DNA of 8,356 nt from Actinobacteria bacterium UBA5182. GTDB lineage: Bacteria; Actinomycetota; UBA4738. A program made the position numbers and the translations under genes. The notes under the pieces are model-generated. The model searched no databases and was not told the origin of the DNA. It was given only the letters and a program-made list of their open reading frames with translations. Of the stretch, positions 6,583 through 8,356 are shown piece by piece. Position 1 is the stretch's first letter; each line of letters opens with the position of its first letter. The stretch lies in the NCBI GenBank assembly GCA_002413185.1, contig DHWM01000099.1, positions 5,822-14,177 of the forward strand, written 5' to 3'.

Positions 6583-6600
6583 ATTTGGGCTTGACGTCGA
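6571..6600 (-). promoter_or_regulatory. possible lexA promoter
   Basis: On the minus strand TCGACG (6600-6595), an 18-base spacer and TATGTT (6576-6571) each match four of six sigma-70 consensus bases. SOS box 1 covers the -10 and SOS box 2 touches the -35. The match is moderate. Confidence 0.4.
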
Positions 6601-6620
6601 ACGTGGGTTCGATTCATACT
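6591..6620 (+). promoter_or_regulatory. promoter of the LysM gene
   Basis: TTGACG (6591-6596), an 18-base spacer and CATACT (6615-6620) form a good sigma-70-type promoter. SOS box 2 lies between the two elements. The predicted transcription start is at about 6627-6628, on or next to the ATG, so the mRNA would be leaderless or nearly so. Confidence 0.6.
6598..6611. promoter_or_regulatory. SOS (LexA) box 2
   Basis: CGAACGTGGGTTCG matches CGAAC-N4-GTTCG exactly in both half sites. It sits between the -35 and -10 of the LysM promoter, a classic repressor position, and also near the -35 of the lexA promoter. Centre-to-centre distance to box 1 is 29 bp. Confidence 0.9.
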
Positions 6621-6627
6621 CGTCAGC

Positions 6628-6921
6628 ATGGATCGAACACGTGTTCGGTGGGGGCGGGTGGCGTTCCTGGCGGTCCTTCTCGCCTTGACCGGCGGGTTGC
6701 TGTGGAGGTCAGGGCAAGCAGGGCGGCCAACATCAGGCGCGGTGCCCGTGTCGCGCCGGGTCTACACCGTGCAGCAGGGCGACTCACTGTGGAGCATCGC
6801 TCGACGTATGGTCGGCCCTGGGGGCGACCCCCGCCCGGTGGTGGATCGGCTGGCGGGAGTGAACAGCATCTCGAACGGAGTCATATGGCCTGGTGAGGAA
6901 GTGGTCATGCCGTCGGGATGA
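6628..6921 (+). CDS. SOS-induced LysM membrane protein, putative cell-division suppressor (YneA/DivS/ChiZ-like)
   Basis: 97-residue protein: a basic N-terminus (MDRTRVRWGR), one membrane helix at about 11-27, a short linker, and a single LysM peptidoglycan-binding domain at about 45-96 starting YTVQQGDSLWSIARR and ending GEEVVMPS. The positive N-terminus predicts the LysM domain on the outside, at the cell wall. Position and control match Bacillus yneA, Corynebacterium divS and Mycobacterium Rv2719c (chiZ), all SOS genes beside lexA that slow division during DNA damage. An exact SOS box lies in its promoter and another in codons 3-7. The start ATG lacks a leader; a GTG at codon 11 behind GGTGGGGG is a possible alternative that removes the basic residues. 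No catalytic hydrolase domain is visible, so wall binding rather than cleavage is the safe statement. nrdR follows 90 bp downstream with its own promoter. Confidence 0.88.
   Translation: MDRTRVRWGRVAFLAVLLALTGGLLWRSGQAGRPTSGAVPVSRRVYTVQQGDSLWSIARRMVGPGGDPRPVVDRLAGVNSISNGVIWPGEEVVMPSG
6634..6647. promoter_or_regulatory. SOS (LexA) box 3, inside the LysM coding start
   Basis: CGAACACGTGTTCG is a perfect 14-bp palindrome and exact match to CGAAC-N4-GTTCG. It lies in codons 3-7 of the LysM gene, just after the predicted transcription start, where bound LexA could block early elongation. Centre-to-centre distance to box 2 is 36 bp. Confidence 0.9.
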
Positions 6922-6931
6922 GGGATCACGG

Positions 6932-6960
6932 TTGACCCGCCACAGGTCGCCGGGTACGCT
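6932..6960 (+). promoter_or_regulatory. nrdR promoter
   Basis: TTGACC (6932-6937), a 17-base spacer and TACGCT (6955-6960) make a convincing sigma-70-type promoter between the LysM gene and nrdR. The predicted start of transcription (about 6967) coincides with the first base of the NrdR box. Confidence 0.65.
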
Positions 6961-6966
6961 GGTCGG

Positions 6967-6984
6967 ACCACCACATCTTGTGGT
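6967..6984. promoter_or_regulatory. NrdR box upstream of nrdR
   Basis: ACCACCACATCTTGTGGT is a near-palindrome that fits the NrdR-box core pattern (C-A/T-A-N-AT-N-T-A/T-G) with one deviation. It differs by one base from the box upstream of nrdJ. Its place at the transcription start predicts that NrdR represses its own gene. Confidence 0.8.
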
Positions 6985-7011
6985 TCGATCCCTCTCCTTC
7001 CCGGGGCTGCG

Positions 7012-7488
7012 ATGCGGTGTCCATGGTGTGACCATCCGAACGACAAGGTCGTGGACTCCCGGACCGCCGAGCACGGAGAGGCCATCCGTCGCCGCCGCCA
7101 GTGTCTCCAGTGCGGTCGCCGGTTCACCACGTTCGAGCGCCTCGAAGAGGTTAGCCTGCTCGTGGTGAAGCGCGAGGGCGCCAAGGAGCCCTTCGACCGG
7201 GCCAAGCTCGTGGCGGGGGTGATCAAGGCCATCAAGAACCGGCCGGTCACTGAGGAGCAGGTGGCTCAGGTGGCCGCGTCGGTGGAGGACAAACTGAGGC
7301 GCAAGGGTCCGGTGGTCACCACCCAGGAGGTCGGGATCGAGGTCCTGGCGCTGCTGCGACCTCTCGACGACGTGGCCTACCTTCGGTTCGCCAGCGTGTA
7401 CAAGGACTTCCAGGAGCTCACCGACTTCGAACGTGAACTCGGGCTGCTGCTCCAGAAACGTGAGCCCGTAGGGCGCACGCCCACCTGA
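7012..7488 (+). CDS. nrdR: transcriptional repressor NrdR of ribonucleotide reductase genes
   Basis: NrdR senses the ATP/dATP balance and represses ribonucleotide reductase operons. The 158-residue protein has the zinc ribbon formed by Cys3, Cys6, Cys31 and Cys34, with the DNA-contacting basic run IRRRRQC and the RRFTTFER signature (36-43), followed by an ATP-cone domain at about 46-136 that begins VVKREGAKEPFDRAKL. Length and motifs are standard. The ATG at 7012 gives the invariant MRCPWC start; there is no strong Shine-Dalgarno sequence before it. NrdR boxes precede both this gene and nrdJ, so the direct targets visible here are itself and nrdJ. The C-terminal REPVGRTPT tail is short and ordinary. 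Confidence 0.98.
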   Translation: MRCPWCDHPNDKVVDSRTAEHGEAIRRRRQCLQCGRRFTTFERLEEVSLLVVKREGAKEPFDRAKLVAGVIKAIKNRPVTEEQVAQVAASVEDKLRRKGPVVTTQEVGIEVLALLRPLDDVAYLRFASVYKDFQELTDFERELGLLLQKREPVGRTPT

Positions 7489-7496
7489 CCTCGGCG

Positions 7497-7514
7497 ACCA
7501 CAACATCTTGTGGT
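7497..7514. promoter_or_regulatory. NrdR box upstream of nrdJ
   Basis: ACCACAACATCTTGTGGT has perfect seven-base inverted arms (ACCACAA / TTGTGGT) around CATC and matches the NrdR core CAACATCTTG. It starts eight bases after the nrdR stop. It lies about 60 bp upstream of the best nrdJ promoter match, farther than in the nrdR case. Confidence 0.85.
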
Positions 7515-7538
7515 TGAACGGCCCGATCCCTGCCGGAT

Positions 7539-7556
7539 GCCCCAAAATGTGGGAAG
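7539..7556. promoter_or_regulatory. weak second NrdR-box-like site
   Basis: The core CAAAATGTGG (7543-7552) keeps seven of ten NrdR-box positions, flanked by CC and G. Its centre is 42 bp from that of the strong box, close to four helical turns, which would put both on the same face of the DNA. NrdR boxes usually occur in pairs, so this is a candidate partner, but the match is poor. Confidence 0.3.
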
Positions 7557-7574
7557 ATCGAGTGGCCGCTGCAC

Positions 7575-7603
7575 TTGACACGCGAAGCGGTCGGGGGCAG
7601 AAT
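7575..7603 (+). promoter_or_regulatory. likely nrdJ promoter
   Basis: TTGACA (7575-7580, full -35 consensus), a 17-base spacer and CAGAAT (7598-7603, four of six bases) predict transcription from about 7610, leaving a leader of roughly 78 bases before nrdJ. Confidence 0.55.
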
Positions 7604-7616
7604 CACACGGCTGTCA

Positions 7617-7625
7617 TTTTCCACA
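7617..7625 (+). promoter_or_regulatory. DnaA-box-like 9-mer in the nrdJ leader
   Basis: TTTTCCACA differs by one base from TTATCCACA and from TTGTCCACA, common DnaA boxes. It lies a few bases after the predicted nrdJ transcription start. A single one-mismatch 9-mer is weak evidence. Confidence 0.25.
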
Positions 7626-7648
7626 GCGTTTCCCCATAGAGGTGCTGG

Positions 7649-7678
7649 ATGGCCCTTCCCCCAGGCCGAGTCGAGTAG
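7649..7678 (+). other. 9-codon leader ORF ahead of nrdJ
   Basis: ATG at 7649 opens MALPPGRVE and stops with TAG at 7676-7678. GAGG at 7639-7642 lies six bases before the ATG, a usable Shine-Dalgarno site. The stop overlaps the first bases of the nrdJ Shine-Dalgarno sequence (AGGAGG, 7677-7682), ten bases before the nrdJ GTG, which suggests coupling. The PPG triplet is a known slow, EF-P-dependent motif. A short ORF like this can also arise by chance. Confidence 0.35.
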
Positions 7679-7687
7679 GAGGGGATC

Positions 7688-8356
7688 GTGGCGACCAAGG
7701 AGAAGGATCTTGGAGTGAAGCGTCAGGGGCTTTCGTTCCGGCGCCACTTCACCAGGGAAGGGATCCACCCCTTCGACGAGGTGGACTGGGAGATCCGCGA
7801 CGCCGTCATCCCCAACTACAAGGAGGGCGGAAACGCCTTCGAGCAGCGCGGCGTGGAGTTCCCCCGGTCCTGGTCGCAGAACGCCACGAACATCGTGGCC
7901 CAGAAGTACTTCCGGGGCCCACTCGGCACCCCCCAACGGGAATCGAGCGTCCGCCAGATGATCGGGCGGGTCGTCGACACCATCCACGGCTGGGGAGTGA
8001 AGGACGGCTACGTCGCCTCGGATGCGGACGGCAAGGTCTTCGCCGAGGAGCTCACGCATCTGCTGGTGAACCAGAAGGCGGCGTTCAACTCTCCGGTCTG
8101 GTTCAACGTGGGCGCCGAGCCGAAGCCGCAGTGTTCGGCCTGCTTCATCCTCTCCATCGACGACACCATGACCTCCATCCTGAACTGGTACGTCGAGGAG
8201 GGAACGATCTTCAAGGGTGGGTCGGGCTCGGGGATCAACCTGTCTCCGATCCGGTCCTCCAAAGAGCAGCTCGCCGGCGGCGGGACGGCCAGCGGCCCGG
8301 TCAGCTTCATGCGGGGCGCCGACGCCAGCGCCGGCACCATCAAGTCGGGGGGCAAG
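7688..8356 (+). CDS. nrdJ: coenzyme-B12-dependent (class II) ribonucleotide reductase, 5' part
   Basis: First 223 codons of a class II reductase that makes deoxyribonucleotides with adenosylcobalamin, with or without oxygen; the frame is open to the window edge. Recognised landmarks: FNSPVWFNVG (133-142), QCSACFILSIDDT (148-160) where Cys152 is in the position of the conserved N-terminal redox cysteine, KGGSGSGINLSPIRSS (176-191) and the start of the MRGADASAGTIKSGGK segment (208-223). These are typical of the long NrdJ proteins of actinobacteria. The catalytic thiyl cysteine and C-terminal part lie beyond the window. GTG at 7688 is preceded by AGGAGG five bases upstream. The neighbouring NrdR box and nrdR support the assignment. 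Confidence 0.95.
   Translation, partial: MATKEKDLGVKRQGLSFRRHFTREGIHPFDEVDWEIRDAVIPNYKEGGNAFEQRGVEFPRSWSQNATNIVAQKYFRGPLGTPQRESSVRQMIGRVVDTIHGWGVKDGYVASDADGKVFAEELTHLLVNQKAAFNSPVWFNVGAEPKPQCSACFILSIDDTMTSILNWYVEEGTIFKGGSGSGINLSPIRSSKEQLAGGGTASGPVSFMRGADASAGTIKSGGK

Noticed and set aside
7489..7687. Cobalamin riboswitch before nrdJ
   Set aside because: The interval lacks the B12-box sequence and the multi-helix architecture, and a B12-dependent enzyme would not normally be shut off by B12.
7418..8355. Minus-strand frames opposite the nrdR end and nrdJ
   Set aside because: They oppose NrdR and NrdJ sequence that is recognised with confidence.
1..8356. CRISPR arrays, insertion sequences, tRNA or rRNA genes
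   Set aside because: No repeat-spacer pattern, transposase motifs, terminal repeats or structured RNA gene sequences were seen on either strand.

Overview
The window is a high-GC chromosomal stretch that reads as a member of the Actinomycetota. The evidence is the gene set and order (dapF, hflX, lexA, a LysM gene, nrdR, nrdJ), the high GC at third codon positions, GTG and TTG starts, and SOS boxes of the CGAAC-N4-GTTCG type used by actinobacteria and Bacillus rather than the enterobacterial CTG-N10-CAG type. In Mycobacterium the comparable segment is miaA-dapF-hflX ... lexA-Rv2719c-nrdR. Here a diaminopimelate aminotransferase gene sits between dapF and hflX, an ECF sigma/beta-propeller pair sits between hflX and lexA, and a coenzyme-B12-dependent ribonucleotide reductase gene follows nrdR. 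I cannot place the class or genus from sequence alone; a deep-branching lineage such as Acidimicrobiia is a guess.

Layout. (1) Positions 29-2055: dapF and a dapL-like aminotransferase overlap by ATGA and form a lysine/peptidoglycan precursor operon. (2) 2056-2243: a structured 188-nt interval with a nested hairpin ending in a short T-run and a 33-codon upstream ORF that covers the hairpin; it is either the operon terminator or an attenuator for hflX. (3) 2244-3554: hflX, ribosome-rescue GTPase. (4) 3571-5815, minus strand: an ECF sigma factor translationally coupled to a one-pass membrane protein with a predicted seven-bladed propeller outside the cell; the propeller gene converges on hflX with a 16-bp gap. 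(5) 5899-6519, minus strand: lexA, starting at TTG behind a strong Shine-Dalgarno sequence. (6) 6520-6627: the divergent lexA/LysM control region; with the start of the LysM gene it carries three SOS boxes. (7) 6628-6921: a small membrane LysM protein, probably an SOS-induced division inhibitor of the YneA/DivS/ChiZ type. (8) 6932-7488: nrdR with its own promoter and an NrdR box at the predicted transcription start. (9) 7489-7687: nrdJ control region with a second, nearly identical NrdR box, a sigma-70-like promoter, a DnaA-box-like 9-mer and a 9-codon leader ORF. (10) 7688 to the end: the 5' part of nrdJ.

How they fit together. The right half links DNA damage (LexA), division arrest (LysM protein) and dNTP supply (NrdR, NrdJ). 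The left half makes meso-diaminopimelate. The sigma/propeller pair looks like an inserted cell-envelope sensing module of unknown signal. The least explained items are the hflX leader, the propeller protein's C-terminal domain and the nrdJ leader peptide.
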